64,000 nucleotides of DNA from Zavarzinella sp. (GCA_041399155.1 JAWKTI010000002.1:310001-374000), one strand, 5' to 3'; counted from the first letter of the stretch, positions 23,736 through 33,547 are shown. Notes: generated by a model not told the origin, from the letters alone. Translations and numbers: made by a program.

Positions 23736-26354
23736 TCAGTCTTCCTTTTTGGGACGCGGTTCTCGGAAAATTTCACTAATACAGATCGAGACGATCATGT
23801 CCCGCATGCCAAAGCCTTTCGATTTGGACTCTTTTAACAGTTCGTCTACTGCGATACGGTCACGGAAAGTCAGGTTGCGGCCAAGGCCGTAGGTCAACAA
23901 ACGCTGGATGACGTTCCTGACAATTTCGTTACTGCGTTCCTTGAGAAGATAGGCCTTGAGGTCCTGTAAACCATCTACTTCGGGGCCGTGTGGAACGCGC
24001 GATCTGGCGTCGATCTTGACCACGTTGATCGAGTCGAGGTATTTCTGATAGCCTGCCAAATCCGTGTGTTTATTCCTGTCAAACAGGCTGACTCGTGTAC
24101 CATCCCTGGGTACCTTTGGCTGATACCTGCCTATCGCGTTGTAGTCTTCGAAGGGAATGCCCCAGGGATCCAGCCGAAAATGACAATCATTGCAGGACTC
24201 GACAGTGCGGTGTTTGGCCAGAAGCTGCGCAATCGACAACGACTTCTCAAGCGATGCACCCGCCGAATCACTGAGCGCGGGAACCTCGGATGGTGGTGGG
24301 GCGACAGTGTCCCCAAGAATTGCCTCACGCAGGAAAACAGCCCGATAGATCGGGTGTGGTGCGGTGCCTGTACCATTTCCGATCAGCACGGAACTCTGAG
24401 TGAGCAGTCCTCCCAGGTGGTGCTCGGGCCTGATGGCAACAGGACGCATCTGCATACCGGTCACCCCTTCCACTCCGTAGTGCTTTGCCAGCCGTTCATT
24501 CAATATGGCAAAGTCCGAATCAACGACGTTGAGTGCGCTCTTATTCTCGCGAATCATGTGCTCAACGAACCCAATCGTCTCCTGCATCATGTAGTCTCGC
24601 ACCGATGTGCGATACGGCACTTCGGACCCTGCCGTTTCACCGATCCGGACCAGATGGAGAAATCGGGGATAAAGTTCAGTGTTGATGGGCACTGTCAATG
24701 TTTTCTTGATATCGAGCCACTGTAGTGTGAAATCTTCGACAAACTTCTTCGAACGATCATCCTGGATCATCCGCAGAACCTGTTGTTCAATAACTTTCGG
24801 ATGATCGATTTTCTTCGATGCAGCTAATTCGAACAACTCAGAATCGGGCATTGAAGCCCAGAGGAAGTACGACAACCGCGAGGCCATTGCATAATGTTCA
24901 TCGGTAGCGGGGTCCGACTCGGTGTGGTAGAGGAAACGAGGCGAGACCAGCACCAGTGCCAGAGTCTCCCGCATTGCCGCCTCAAAAGAATCCACCCCAG
25001 GGCGAACTAGCTGATAGATCCTGAAGTATCTCTCAATCTCCTTGTCCGAGGCGGGCCGGCGATAGGCGCGCGTCATAAATCGCTTAAGCACCTCAGTCAC
25101 ATACGCTTTCGTATCACTCTCCCGCAATGGCGATTCAAACAAAATGTCTGTGTGGTGTTTCGGTGGCCAGGTTTTGTAATATGGCGCTTCCAACTCCACC
25201 CAGTGGATCAGTGCCCGGTGGGTCGCAAGCAAGCGTTGGTGGTCAGAGCCCTTGTCGTTGAGGGTTCCATCGTCGAAGGCTGGGGTGAACCAGAGCTCCC
25301 GGACCTGCTGGATCGAGCCATCTTTCTGCTTCTCGAGTGCAACCGGGACAGATTCCAGTCGGCCGGTAATCTCATAGATCTTTGGCTCGTCAGGAGAATT
25401 GGTCAGGTAAAGGCTGGCTGCATTGATGTATGGTTTGGCATTATGGTCGCCGTTCAACGGTAGCCCCAGGCTGACGTTGAGCCAGACCCCATCGCGTCCT
25501 TTCATCGGCAGTGCCGACGCGCTCAACCGAATCCGAAATTCGCCGTGGGTGGGGCCGACTAACTTCATTCCGCGACTTGGAGAGCCAATCGCCCTGCCAG
25601 TGAAGGGGTTCAATTCATCACGGCTAGGGCCATTGTCCATCGTCCCGGACAACCAGGCACCGTTTACCTTTACTGTTTTTGGTTTTTCCGGACCAACAAT
25701 TGCACTTTGCATCACTTTTCGTGCGATCCGCAGATACTCATCCAACTGCTCTGGGCCGATCCGCATCATCTCAGCATTATTGTTGAAGTGATAACGACGT
25801 TCGGGGTCTTTCGGAAGTTCGTCGATCACCTTACATTCGAAACCAAGTAGTTCGCTAAGCGTATTTTCATATTCAACATTTGTCAGGCGCCGGGTTTTGG
25901 CCGTGGGAAGCTCCCGATTCGCCTTTTCAACAAAGGTGCGCATCCCAGACTTGATCCATGTCTTGACAGCCTTGACTTCATCTTCCTTTGGCTGTGGCGA
26001 TTTGGCGGGTGGCATCTGCCCGAACTCGAGCATGTCCAGGATCGATTCCCATTTGTCCAGCTCTTGTCCCAACGACAGGTCGCCGTGCAGTGAATGGACG
26101 GTGATTCCCCCTTTGCTCTTCTCCGGGCCGTGGCAGGAAACACAGTAGGTCTTGAAAAAAGGTGCGACAACTTGCTTGTAGACTTCGATATCCGTGGGGG
26201 TACCTGGCTTTTTCTGCAGTGGAACTTCGGGCAGCTCCGAAATGGTCGCCGCCGCTGCCAGCCGATCAGATACTACAAAACGGTTATACACCATCGCCAC
26301 AATTAGCAACAGCATGACCAGCAACGTTCCTAGAATCGTCTTCTGACGCTTCAT
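23736..26354 (-). CDS. DUF1587/1595/1592/1588/1585 cytochrome-type protein
   Basis: After a signal-anchor (LLVMLLLIVAMVY) comes a heme site CVSCHG (~75) and the five-domain series. DUF1587 is near RLTNVEYENTLSELLGFE, DUF1595 near PRFLYHTES, DUF1592 near MASRLSYFLWASMPDSEL, DUF1588 near GGLLTQSSVLIGNGTGTAPH with a second CNDCH site, and DUF1585 near IVRNVIQRLLTYGLGRNLTF. It is secreted or membrane-anchored and likely heme-binding. With DUF1552 it forms the second standard planctomycete pair. ATG 26354 (MKRQKTI) is preferred; 26366 is possible. The GTGGGG word common in neighbouring genes is scarce here. Confidence 0.92.
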   Translation of the reverse strand: MKRQKTILGTLLVMLLLIVAMVYNRFVVSDRLAAAATISELPEVPLQKKPGTPTDIEVYKQVVAPFFKTYCVSCHGPEKSKGGITVHSLHGDLSLGQELDKWESILDMLEFGQMPPAKSPQPKEDEVKAVKTWIKSGMRTFVEKANRELPTAKTRRLTNVEYENTLSELLGFECKVIDELPKDPERRYHFNNNAEMMRIGPEQLDEYLRIARKVMQSAIVGPEKPKTVKVNGAWLSGTMDNGPSRDELNPFTGRAIGSPSRGMKLVGPTHGEFRIRLSASALPMKGRDGVWLNVSLGLPLNGDHNAKPYINAASLYLTNSPDEPKIYEITGRLESVPVALEKQKDGSIQQVRELWFTPAFDDGTLNDKGSDHQRLLATHRALIHWVELEAPYYKTWPPKHHTDILFESPLRESDTKAYVTEVLKRFMTRAYRRPASDKEIERYFRIYQLVRPGVDSFEAAMRETLALVLVSPRFLYHTESDPATDEHYAMASRLSYFLWASMPDSELFELAASKKIDHPKVIEQQVLRMIQDDRSKKFVEDFTLQWLDIKKTLTVPINTELYPRFLHLVRIGETAGSEVPYRTSVRDYMMQETIGFVEHMIRENKSALNVVDSDFAILNERLAKHYGVEGVTGMQMRPVAIRPEHHLGGLLTQSSVLIGNGTGTAPHPIYRAVFLREAILGDTVAPPPSEVPALSDSAGASLEKSLSIAQLLAKHRTVESCNDCHFRLDPWGIPFEDYNAIGRYQPKVPRDGTRVSLFDRNKHTDLAGYQKYLDSINVVKIDARSRVPHGPEVDGLQDLKAYLLKERSNEIVRNVIQRLLTYGLGRNLTFRDRIAVDELLKESKSKGFGMRDMIVSICISEIFREPRPKKED

Positions 26355-26472
26355 GCTCTTACTCACCGTTTAATTTTTCAGCCTTCACTAGACCCAGCAG
26401 CAAGTTCGCCCAGCTAAAAAAATATCATACTCGAAAAATGGTGCGTTCCAAAGTAACAAACTCATTAATTTC

Positions 26473-27798
26473 TCATCCATTGGTCCATTCTGCACAGAAG
26501 ATCTGATTATATTTCCCAAAGTGGGTCGTAAGTTGCAGAACGAAAGCAATCTGGCTGCCATCGGGTGAAAATACCACTGCCTCTGGCCGGATCGGTGGGT
26601 GATCACTCAGGCCCAGCGGGATAATTTGTGTATGTCCACTATCCAAGTGGGTGCAACAGAGTTGCGTGCCACTGGCGTGGGCGATCCAGCTCCCTGTAGG
26701 GTGCCACGAGAACGCCGATGTGACCCCAGGTGCTTTCAATTGACTGATCTGCTGAATCTCACCACCGTTTGGTGAAACCACAAAAAGCTGGACAATTCCG
26801 CGTCGATCTTTCATTAAAAAAGCGATTCTGCTGCCATCGGGTGAAGATCGCACCCAATGACGTGGGCCCTGGATGCCCGGAAACGGCAAACGGTGCGTAT
26901 AGGTCAGGCGACGCTGTACCACCCCCGCAGGTGGATGTGGGCGTAAAGTCGCAGTTCCTTCGATTGGACCAGCACCAGAAACCGTCAAGTCAGTGGGCAG
27001 GTCAGAAATGAATAATTCATGAATGTGCTGTCCGTTTTCCAGCACCACTTCGCCTTGAAAAGCAATCGCCAGGTGCTGCAAGGTGCCATCTGTCTTCACA
27101 TATCCCCTGGTGCCCACCCAGGCATCTTCAAACGCTTTGCAAATTTCATCCGAACCGGGTGCTGGCTGATTCACCGTGCGGGTAACTAACACACTAAAAC
27201 TACTGCCCGAATGATTTCTGGCGTGGGAATCAGGCACCTGTACCGGTTTCCCTAATAGTGCCACCCCCACGTTCCGCTGATTGACATCACCTTCATACCC
27301 AGATGGGGCAGTTGTAGGCAGCACTGCATCGTCGTAAGTAAATGCCACATAAGGACTTGTGGGGTGAAACGTATGAACATGCGTGCCACCTCGTAAGGCA
27401 CCCGGAGTGAACGGTGTGGTCAGGTTTCGGGCTTCGAGATGTTCCGCACAACGATCGTTTGGCAGAACCGAAACCAGCATTCCCTGTCGATGCGCCGCAC
27501 CGTATGTCCAATCTGAAGTGGGAAATTCAGGTCCGGCAATAAAAACCACCTGATCCTGGTGGGGTGCTGCAGTAACCACCCCACAGTGGGCCCCGTTTCG
27601 AGATTCAAATATTTGTTCGACTGTCCCGGTTTTCACATGCACCCGTTCGATGCGGTTTCCATCGAACAGGCTGCCCGCAGGATCAGAGCGTACATCGTAA
27701 TAAATCCACTGGCCATCTGCCGACCACACATTGGTGTTGGTTAAGATGTGCCCGCACGGCTTCCGTGTCAGTTGACGAGTGGTTGTGGGGGAACTCAT
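26473..27798 (-). CDS. YidR-like beta-propeller protein (DUF3748)
   Basis: The sequence follows E. coli YidR closely: HILTNTNVWSADGQWIYYDV, RIERVHVKTG, THVHTFHPTSPYVAFTYDD, RNVGVA, GVVQRRLTYTHRLPFPGI, GPRHWVRSSPDGSRIAFLM and AVVFSPDGSQIAFVL. The repeated S-P-D-G-x-x-I-A-F blades form a TolB-type propeller. Length (441) fits. There is no clear signal peptide and the function of YidR is not known. Its start overlaps the stop of ribD by 4 bases. Confidence 0.85.
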   Translation of the reverse strand: MSSPTTTRQLTRKPCGHILTNTNVWSADGQWIYYDVRSDPAGSLFDGNRIERVHVKTGTVEQIFESRNGAHCGVVTAAPHQDQVVFIAGPEFPTSDWTYGAAHRQGMLVSVLPNDRCAEHLEARNLTTPFTPGALRGGTHVHTFHPTSPYVAFTYDDAVLPTTAPSGYEGDVNQRNVGVALLGKPVQVPDSHARNHSGSSFSVLVTRTVNQPAPGSDEICKAFEDAWVGTRGYVKTDGTLQHLAIAFQGEVVLENGQHIHELFISDLPTDLTVSGAGPIEGTATLRPHPPAGVVQRRLTYTHRLPFPGIQGPRHWVRSSPDGSRIAFLMKDRRGIVQLFVVSPNGGEIQQISQLKAPGVTSAFSWHPTGSWIAHASGTQLCCTHLDSGHTQIIPLGLSDHPPIRPEAVVFSPDGSQIAFVLQLTTHFGKYNQIFCAEWTNG

Positions 27799-28913
27799 GG
27801 TTCTTCAGGTCTTTGGGAACAACGGTAACGCAGATAGAGGTCGTTTTCAAGGGTTTCTGAGTGCGAAAGCCTAAATTGATGAGCGCTTTTTAATTTTTCG
27901 ACACCGTACCCGGCCACCGGGCCAGGTGCGTGGACGTTCCCAAAGAGTTTCGGTGCGACAAAAACGTGGATTTCATCGACGAGATCCTGGTCGAGCATGC
28001 TGCCGTGCAGACCCGCACCGCCTTCGACGAGAATGTTGGTACACTTTCGTTCTGCCAGCACATTCAGCCCATGTGAAAGATTGAGGGTAGTTGATGTAAG
28101 TTCAGGCAGAACCAGGATTTGCGCACCAGCCAGTTGCCAGCCGTGCCACTTCGTCACTTGGTCGGCATGCGTCCAGATTTCTACCGGTGCTTCGGCAATC
28201 GAGCGAAGCAGTGCTGCCGAATCTGGCACATTTTCCGAGTTCCTGCTGACCACAATCCGCGTGGGAATCCGAGCCCCAGGTGGGCGTGGAGTAAGGAGGG
28301 GATCATCTGCCAGCAACGTTCTCATGCCAATCAGAATGGCGTCCATTCGCCCACGCAGGCGGTGTGTGGTGGCAAGTGATTGTTCGTTGGAAATCCACTT
28401 CGAATCACCCGTGTGGGTGGCGATTTTGCCATCCAGTGTCATTGCCCACTTCAGATGCACCCACGGCTTGCCACTTTGCAATCGCTTCAGGTAGGGTGCG
28501 TTCAATTCAACTGCGTGCTGCTCGCACACGCCTACTGTGCAAGAAATGCCCGCCTGCTGCAAAATGGCAATCCCCTGCCCAGCCACCTGGGGAAAGGGGT
28601 CCCGCATCGCAATCACGACGCGGGTGAAGCGAGCAGCCAACACGGCATCGGTGCAGGGGGGCGTTTTCCCAAAATGGCAGCAAGGCTCCAAAGTAACGTA
28701 AAGTGTTGCACCATAACAGTTTGCGCCAGCAGCGGCAATGGCATTCACCTCCGCATGATGCTGACCGTAACTCTGATGCCAGCCTTCGCCGAGCAGCTTG
28801 CCATCACGCACCACAACGGCACCGACCATCGGGTTGGGCTCTACAAATCCCTCCCCACGTTGGGCCAGGCGGATCGCCTGCATCATCCAATATTCGTCGT
28901 CAGGTGCGGCCAT
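27795..28913 (-). CDS. ribD: bifunctional riboflavin biosynthesis deaminase/reductase
   Basis: The N-terminal deaminase domain has the zinc site HAEVNAI and PCCHFGKTPPC preceded by EPNPMVGAVVV. The C-terminal reductase domain begins at WVHLKWAMTLDGKIATHTGD, continues with ILIGMRTLLADDPLLTPR and ends with NILVEGGAGLHGSM. It carries out the deamination and side-chain reduction in riboflavin synthesis in the cytoplasm. Other rib genes are not nearby; it is coupled to the YidR-like gene. Confidence 0.95.
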   Translation of the reverse strand: MAAPDDEYWMMQAIRLAQRGEGFVEPNPMVGAVVVRDGKLLGEGWHQSYGQHHAEVNAIAAAGANCYGATLYVTLEPCCHFGKTPPCTDAVLAARFTRVVIAMRDPFPQVAGQGIAILQQAGISCTVGVCEQHAVELNAPYLKRLQSGKPWVHLKWAMTLDGKIATHTGDSKWISNEQSLATTHRLRGRMDAILIGMRTLLADDPLLTPRPPGARIPTRIVVSRNSENVPDSAALLRSIAEAPVEIWTHADQVTKWHGWQLAGAQILVLPELTSTTLNLSHGLNVLAERKCTNILVEGGAGLHGSMLDQDLVDEIHVFVAPKLFGNVHAPGPVAGYGVEKLKSAHQFRLSHSETLENDLYLRYRCSQRPEEP

Positions 28914-29096
28914 TCGTCCATCGGTTTCGTTGTGACGAAGTCTATTAAATTAACTTCGTTCTGATCGATGATTGGAATTTCTGCGAATTGGTGTATTTCA
29001 TTCTGCCTGAGCCCAGAAACAGATCCCTGTTCACAAATTCTCGAAAGCCGCTCTAATTGCTGCAGTTGACGGTATGTACCATCCACTTGAATCTCA

Positions 29097-32000
29097 TCAC
29101 TTCTTCGGCATCGGGTGGGGGTTCATGGGTAATTCATAGCCCACTTCCAGGAAGCCCAGCATATCGATGATTTCCTGCTTCGTCAGCACATTGGCCACGC
29201 CCAGTGGCATCGGCGACACTTTTGAAGGGAGCTTTTCATCGACATCCTTTTTCAGCACAACCTGCACACTTTTGGGTGTCAGCAGGTTGGTTACTACATG
29301 GTATTCGGTGGGTGTTTCTTTGGTAATTACCCCGGTGACACTGCTGCCATCGGCAAGGTTCAAGCGAAAATTCTGGTACTTTTCGTGAATTTCACTTGAT
29401 GGCAGCAGAATTTGCTGCAGTAATTTTTCCCCACGATAGCGTTTGGAAACATCGCACAAATCCGGCCCAAGATTCACTCCATGGCCATCAATCTGGTGGC
29501 ACTGGGTGCATTGGGCTTTCATAAATGCCTGCAAGCCGCGTTTCACCGTTTCCGGATCGTGGGCAGTTTTTAAGCCAGCGAAATCGTTCATGGTCCATTC
29601 CGCAACAATTGTCGGTTTGCGGGCGGCCAGCATCGCAGGTACATCGGCGAGATCTTTTGCCACCACCATGTCGCCTTTCATCACAATCCAGTGACCTGGG
29701 AAGGTGCAGACAAACGGATAAATCCCTGGCTTCTGTGGGGCCTGAAAGCGCAGAACAGCCACCTGCTGGGCACGTGTGGCACCTACCATCGGCGTGTAGT
29801 GCAGAATCAGGTGCTTTTTGCTGATCGGAATGAAGTCCGAATTAGCATTGCGTGGGTCTTTTGCCATTTCATTGGCGGCAATGCCCACTTCGGCCAGTGC
29901 GTCTGGCTGTACCACCACCAGATTGTGGTCGGTGGCATCAGGATTGGTAAACACAATTTTTACCGGCTGCCCCACGGTCACCGCAAACTGGTCCAGCGTG
30001 TACAGCATCCGTTCCGGTAAACAACTGATCCGCACCGTTTTCAGGTTGGGCTGTGCATCAAAACGTGCCTCTGCTGCGGTGGGTTTCGGTTCGATCAGAT
30101 CGTCTTTGGGTGTTAGGTCTTTCAGGCGTTGGGCAACATTGTACCGTGGGGTGCTTTCCCACAAGGGCTTCATGGTGCGGGAACCCAGGGCACAGCGAAC
30201 TGCATAATCCAGGTGACCCCCACGTGGGTGACGGAAGACATCCAGCAACGCCTCCAGTGCCTCTCGAGTGCCGATGTAACTGGCAGCAATCACCGCTTCC
30301 ATCCGCACAACGCCGTTGTTGTCATTGACCGCCTTTCGCAGCAGCACGGTGGCATCAGGCAGCAGATGGTGCCAGTAACGCAGTTGCTGCGTGGCTGCCG
30401 CACGTGCGTGGTGATTCTCACATTTTAACAACTCTTTGAGCAAAGCAGTGTTTGTCGCACCGATGCCACGGTATAGCCACAATCCTTCCAACTGGTGATG
30501 CCGAATACGTGGGTCTGAGGGTGCCAGTGCAGCCACCCAGGTGTCGAGTTGTGATTTTACTTCGTTATACGGCCGATCTCGTAATTCTCGTTTTGCCCAG
30601 TAGCGATAGCGGTATTCCGGTCGTTTCAACATCTCCAGCAGTTCGGCAATCGACATTCTTGCGAAGTTGGGTGCGTCCTGCAGTGGGGCGTCTTTCGTAG
30701 TGATTCGCCAGATTCGCCCGGAATGGCGGTCACGGCGTTCATCCCGCAGAGAATATTGCATGTGGCCCTTCACCGGATTGTACCAGTCGCACACATACAA
30801 CGCCCCACGTGGGCCGAATTGCAGATCTACGGGAATAAAACTGAGATTGGACGAAAAGATCAAATCGCTCACATATTCTTCGGAATATCCGAATGGGCCT
30901 TCTTTCCAGCGATGGATTTCTACGCGGTTGGTGGGTTTGTACCGTACTTTGATGAACCCACCCTGCAATTCCTTTGGAAAAGTGGCGAAATCGACGAATT
31001 CATGCCCACAGACACCCGAATAAGCCTGCAAACCTTTCGGTGCGGGGTGCTGCACGGGATATTCCGGGTCCAATGCATGAAAAGCAGCCGCATAAACCGG
31101 GTGGCTGGCAACATGCTGGCCCCAGTCGTCAAAAGTAACTCCCCACGGATTGGTGCTTGGGTAACTGCCAAAACTGGTCAGTCGCTGGGTTTTAGGATCA
31201 AAACGGAACCAACCACTGTTCTGTTGCCGCACCGGGCCGTAAGGGGTTTCCACCTGACTGTGGTGAAAAACCGATTCGCGAAAAATCAGGTCGCCGTCTG
31301 GTGTCCAGGTGAAATCATGCAGGGCGTGGTGGGAATCTTCCGTGCCAAAGCCACTGAGCAGAATGGTTCGTTCATCTGCTTTCCCATCCCCATTGGTATC
31401 CTTCAAAAAGGTCAGGTGGGGCATTTCCGACAAATACACCCCACCGTTACCCAGTTCGAAAGAGAGCGGAATGTGCAGTTTATCCGCAAAAACGGTGCTT
31501 CGATCGGCCTTGCCATCGCCATTAGTGTCTTCCAGAATCACAATTTTATCATCAGGTTCATTTCCCGGATAAACATGGGGATAAGTGGTGGAACAGCTCA
31601 CCCACAAACGCCCTTTGGCATCCCACCGCATCTGGATAGGGTTGGCAATATCGGGAAACTGCTCCTCACCCGCAAACAGATTGAGATCAAAGCGAGGATC
31701 GACCTTGAAGGCGGTTTGTTCTTTCGCTGCCGACAGCCATTCGTTCGCCCCACGTGATTGCAGGGTTTTGGGTAGTGGCGGAACCTTGGAGTCATCTACT
31801 TTCTCCGGAACTGGCTTTTTCTGGGCCAGATCCCACAGTCGCTGATCGCGATTGGTCACCATCGCATCAAAATTCCGCATCGCGGGCAGAAAATCGAGGT
31901 AGCCGTAATCTTTATTTCGCCCACCGGTGTAATAGAAGGTATTCAGTGGGCGAAAACGGCGAAAATACTGCCGATCCTTGTCAATCACCGTTTGGCGTAG

Positions 32001-32423
32001 CTTTTCGTCGATTTCCGGTGCGGATTCGCCCACCAGGCCCCGGTAGAGGTGCTGCGCAAACGCTGCATAGCCATCTTCAGTCAAATGGCAGCCATTGTGG
32101 GTCAGCGACTTGCTCGATTGGCGAAACGAGTTCGCCATTGGTTCGTACAGATCTAGAAACCCCACCTTTTCCTGTGCGGCGATTTCCTGCATCGCTTGCA
32201 CATACATTTGAATGTGTTTGTTATTCAGGGTGCCTGCAGGAACATTTGGCACATCCTGATTCGGAATTGGGGAAATCAGCACCACCTGGGGTGCTGTTTT
32301 GCCGTTGTAAGCTTTTGTTTTCAGCTTTTGCAGGTACGCGGCCAGATTCTCTTTGAACTTGGGCAGCCCCGCACTGCCTGCGAACGACTCATTAAAACCA
32401 AACGCAGCCAGAATCAGATCCAC
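29097..32423 (-). CDS. PVC-type heme-binding dehydrogenase, main part (5' end in another frame)
   Basis: The open frame opens with GTG inside an SGNH hydrolase domain (LILAAFGFNESFAG is block III; CHLTEDGYAAFA holds the Asp/His pair). It continues with a beta-propeller of the PQQ/glucose-dehydrogenase kind (residues ~270-600, DTNGDGKADRSTVFADKLHI, GDLIFRESVFHHSQVETPYG), a helical HEAT-like part (~650-800), a cupredoxin-like domain (~850-950) and a terminal cytochrome-c site CTQCHQIDGHG (~1000). This is the domain order of planctomycete/verrucomicrobial membrane-bound dehydrogenases. The missing N terminus is at 32435-32863; a base near 32468 appears lost. It is probably periplasmic and oxidises sugars, but the substrate is unknown. 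Confidence 0.85.
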   Translation of the reverse strand: MDLILAAFGFNESFAGSAGLPKFKENLAAYLQKLKTKAYNGKTAPQVVLISPIPNQDVPNVPAGTLNNKHIQMYVQAMQEIAAQEKVGFLDLYEPMANSFRQSSKSLTHNGCHLTEDGYAAFAQHLYRGLVGESAPEIDEKLRQTVIDKDRQYFRRFRPLNTFYYTGGRNKDYGYLDFLPAMRNFDAMVTNRDQRLWDLAQKKPVPEKVDDSKVPPLPKTLQSRGANEWLSAAKEQTAFKVDPRFDLNLFAGEEQFPDIANPIQMRWDAKGRLWVSCSTTYPHVYPGNEPDDKIVILEDTNGDGKADRSTVFADKLHIPLSFELGNGGVYLSEMPHLTFLKDTNGDGKADERTILLSGFGTEDSHHALHDFTWTPDGDLIFRESVFHHSQVETPYGPVRQQNSGWFRFDPKTQRLTSFGSYPSTNPWGVTFDDWGQHVASHPVYAAAFHALDPEYPVQHPAPKGLQAYSGVCGHEFVDFATFPKELQGGFIKVRYKPTNRVEIHRWKEGPFGYSEEYVSDLIFSSNLSFIPVDLQFGPRGALYVCDWYNPVKGHMQYSLRDERRDRHSGRIWRITTKDAPLQDAPNFARMSIAELLEMLKRPEYRYRYWAKRELRDRPYNEVKSQLDTWVAALAPSDPRIRHHQLEGLWLYRGIGATNTALLKELLKCENHHARAAATQQLRYWHHLLPDATVLLRKAVNDNNGVVRMEAVIAASYIGTREALEALLDVFRHPRGGHLDYAVRCALGSRTMKPLWESTPRYNVAQRLKDLTPKDDLIEPKPTAAEARFDAQPNLKTVRISCLPERMLYTLDQFAVTVGQPVKIVFTNPDATDHNLVVVQPDALAEVGIAANEMAKDPRNANSDFIPISKKHLILHYTPMVGATRAQQVAVLRFQAPQKPGIYPFVCTFPGHWIVMKGDMVVAKDLADVPAMLAARKPTIVAEWTMNDFAGLKTAHDPETVKRGLQAFMKAQCTQCHQIDGHGVNLGPDLCDVSKRYRGEKLLQQILLPSSEIHEKYQNFRLNLADGSSVTGVITKETPTEYHVVTNLLTPKSVQVVLKKDVDEKLPSKVSPMPLGVANVLTKQEIIDMLGFLEVGYELPMNPHPMPKK

Positions 32424-32434
32424 CTTTTCGTGGG

Positions 32435-32863
32435 TCAGGTGCTGTTCGGTATCGGCAAAGTTCGCGGGAGAGGCTGAATGCCAATTTCATCGGCAGACCA
32501 GGCGAGATTCCGCACCACCAGCCGGTGCGTGGGGAAACGCTGCTGCAACAGTGCTTCCAGATGGCCATATTCCTGTGCCCGTTCGAAAAGGGTATTCCCA
32601 ATCAGGCCGATGCGGGCCCCCACTGGAAAATCGAGTGGAAGTTGCGTTACCATTGGCGCCACAGTTTTCGCACGTGGGGCCGTCTGTTCGTAAATGCCAA
32701 ATGGAGCAAATTCGCCCGTTGTCATGGATGGGGGCAGTGTTGTTTTGCCTTTCGCTTTGGCCTTTTTGGGCTGTTGCCCCACCATATCGGTGTGATCCGA
32801 TGCAGAAAAGATGATCCCCACCAGAAGGAGAGGGGGCAGGAAAAGCAGTTTGCGAAAACTCAT
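32435..32863 (-). CDS. N-terminal part of the SGNH plus dehydrogenase protein (frameshifted)
   Basis: ATG 32863 (MSFRKLLFLPPLLLVGIIF) gives a signal peptide. It is followed by a Lys-rich linker and SGNH block I (GARIGLIGNTLFERAQEYGH), with NLAWSADEI as block II. The frame then degenerates into IQPLPRTLPIPNST and stops. A -1 change at the CCC run near 32468 would continue with ANFADTEQHLTHEKVDLI into the downstream ORF. The domain is thus split exactly between SGNH blocks II and III. It overlaps nothing else and has the same orientation. Confidence 0.75.
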   Translation of the reverse strand: MSFRKLLFLPPLLLVGIIFSASDHTDMVGQQPKKAKAKGKTTLPPSMTTGEFAPFGIYEQTAPRAKTVAPMVTQLPLDFPVGARIGLIGNTLFERAQEYGHLEALLQQRFPTHRLVVRNLAWSADEIGIQPLPRTLPIPNST

Positions 32864-33243
32864 GCTGGCACCACGTAGTGAAAAACTTTGAGCGTGAAGA
32901 TTGTAACTTGCCAAGTACGGGAATGCAAACTGCCGAATTTCTCTACGCTGCAGTTATCCAATGAAATCCGCTTGAAAAGTACGTATCTTCGGCCCACAAC
33001 TGGTATTCATACAATCCAGTCTCTCGTCTCTGGCAATTGGTTCGTGGATACCATCCTACGTAACATGGGTGTCTCGCCCATGAGTTTTTCCCACGGGCGG
33101 GACGCCCGTGCTACGCTTAACGAATAAAGTACTTTCTTGCTACCGACTAGCACAAGTCCCTGGTGGAAATTTTGTCCGATATCTCAGTTCATTTCAATCT
33201 GATTCGGGTTTCATCACCCACCACTAAATGTGGTGGTAACACT
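32864..33243. other. intergenic region with REP palindromes
   Basis: This gap contains CATGGGTGTCTCGCCCATG (33064-33082) and CACGGGCGGGACGCCCGTG (33092-33110), the element arrayed at 7663. Short frames across it are repeat artefacts. I see no other structure. Confidence 0.6.
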
Positions 33244-33272
33244 ACTGTTCAGTGCGAAAATGCTGCTATAAT
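33244..33272 (+). promoter_or_regulatory. extended -10 promoter
   Basis: TGCTATAAT (TATAAT at 33267-33272 preceded by TG) forms an extended -10 element; the -35 region is weak (ACTGTT). AGGAG with 8-base spacing precedes ATG 33296. Confidence 0.45.
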
Positions 33273-33295
33273 TCAGTATCGAAACAGGAGATATC

Positions 33296-33547
33296 ATGCC
33301 AGATCATAGAAATGAAGAAAAAATGAGAATTCTGGGCCTTTTGGGTGTCGGCCTGGATAATGACGATGAAATGAAGCGCATCACTCGTACCGACGAGTTT
33401 CTGTTGGTGGGTGGTTCAAAAGATACCCACGAGCGGATGCAGGAAACCGCAATCAAGTTCGAAGAAGGCCTGGAAAGACGTGGGAAATCGCTGGCCGAAG
33501 CGGAAGTGGAAGAAATCATTGATCTGTTGCACGAAGCCCAGCAGTAA
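33296..33547 (+). CDS. small acidic helical protein, unknown
   Basis: The 83-residue product is charged and predicted helical (AIKFEEGLERRGKSLAEAEVEEIIDLLHEAQ), with no Cys, no signal and no family that I recognise. A rare good Shine-Dalgarno (AGGAG) and an extended -10 promoter support it as a real gene with its own promoter. It lies upstream of the HEAT-repeat gene, which has the same orientation, across a ~190-236-base gap. Confidence 0.65.
   Translation: MPDHRNEEKMRILGLLGVGLDNDDEMKRITRTDEFLLVGGSKDTHERMQETAIKFEEGLERRGKSLAEAEVEEIIDLLHEAQQ

Noticed and set aside
28883..29086. Minus-strand 67-codon frame between the dehydrogenase and ribD
   Set aside because: It overlaps ribD by 31 bases in another frame, shows no family features and has no ribosome site; kept out for lack of support.
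30723..31757. 344-codon plus-strand frame inside the dehydrogenase gene
   Set aside because: Antisense shadow: the minus strand has clear propeller and cytochrome motifs; the plus frame has none.
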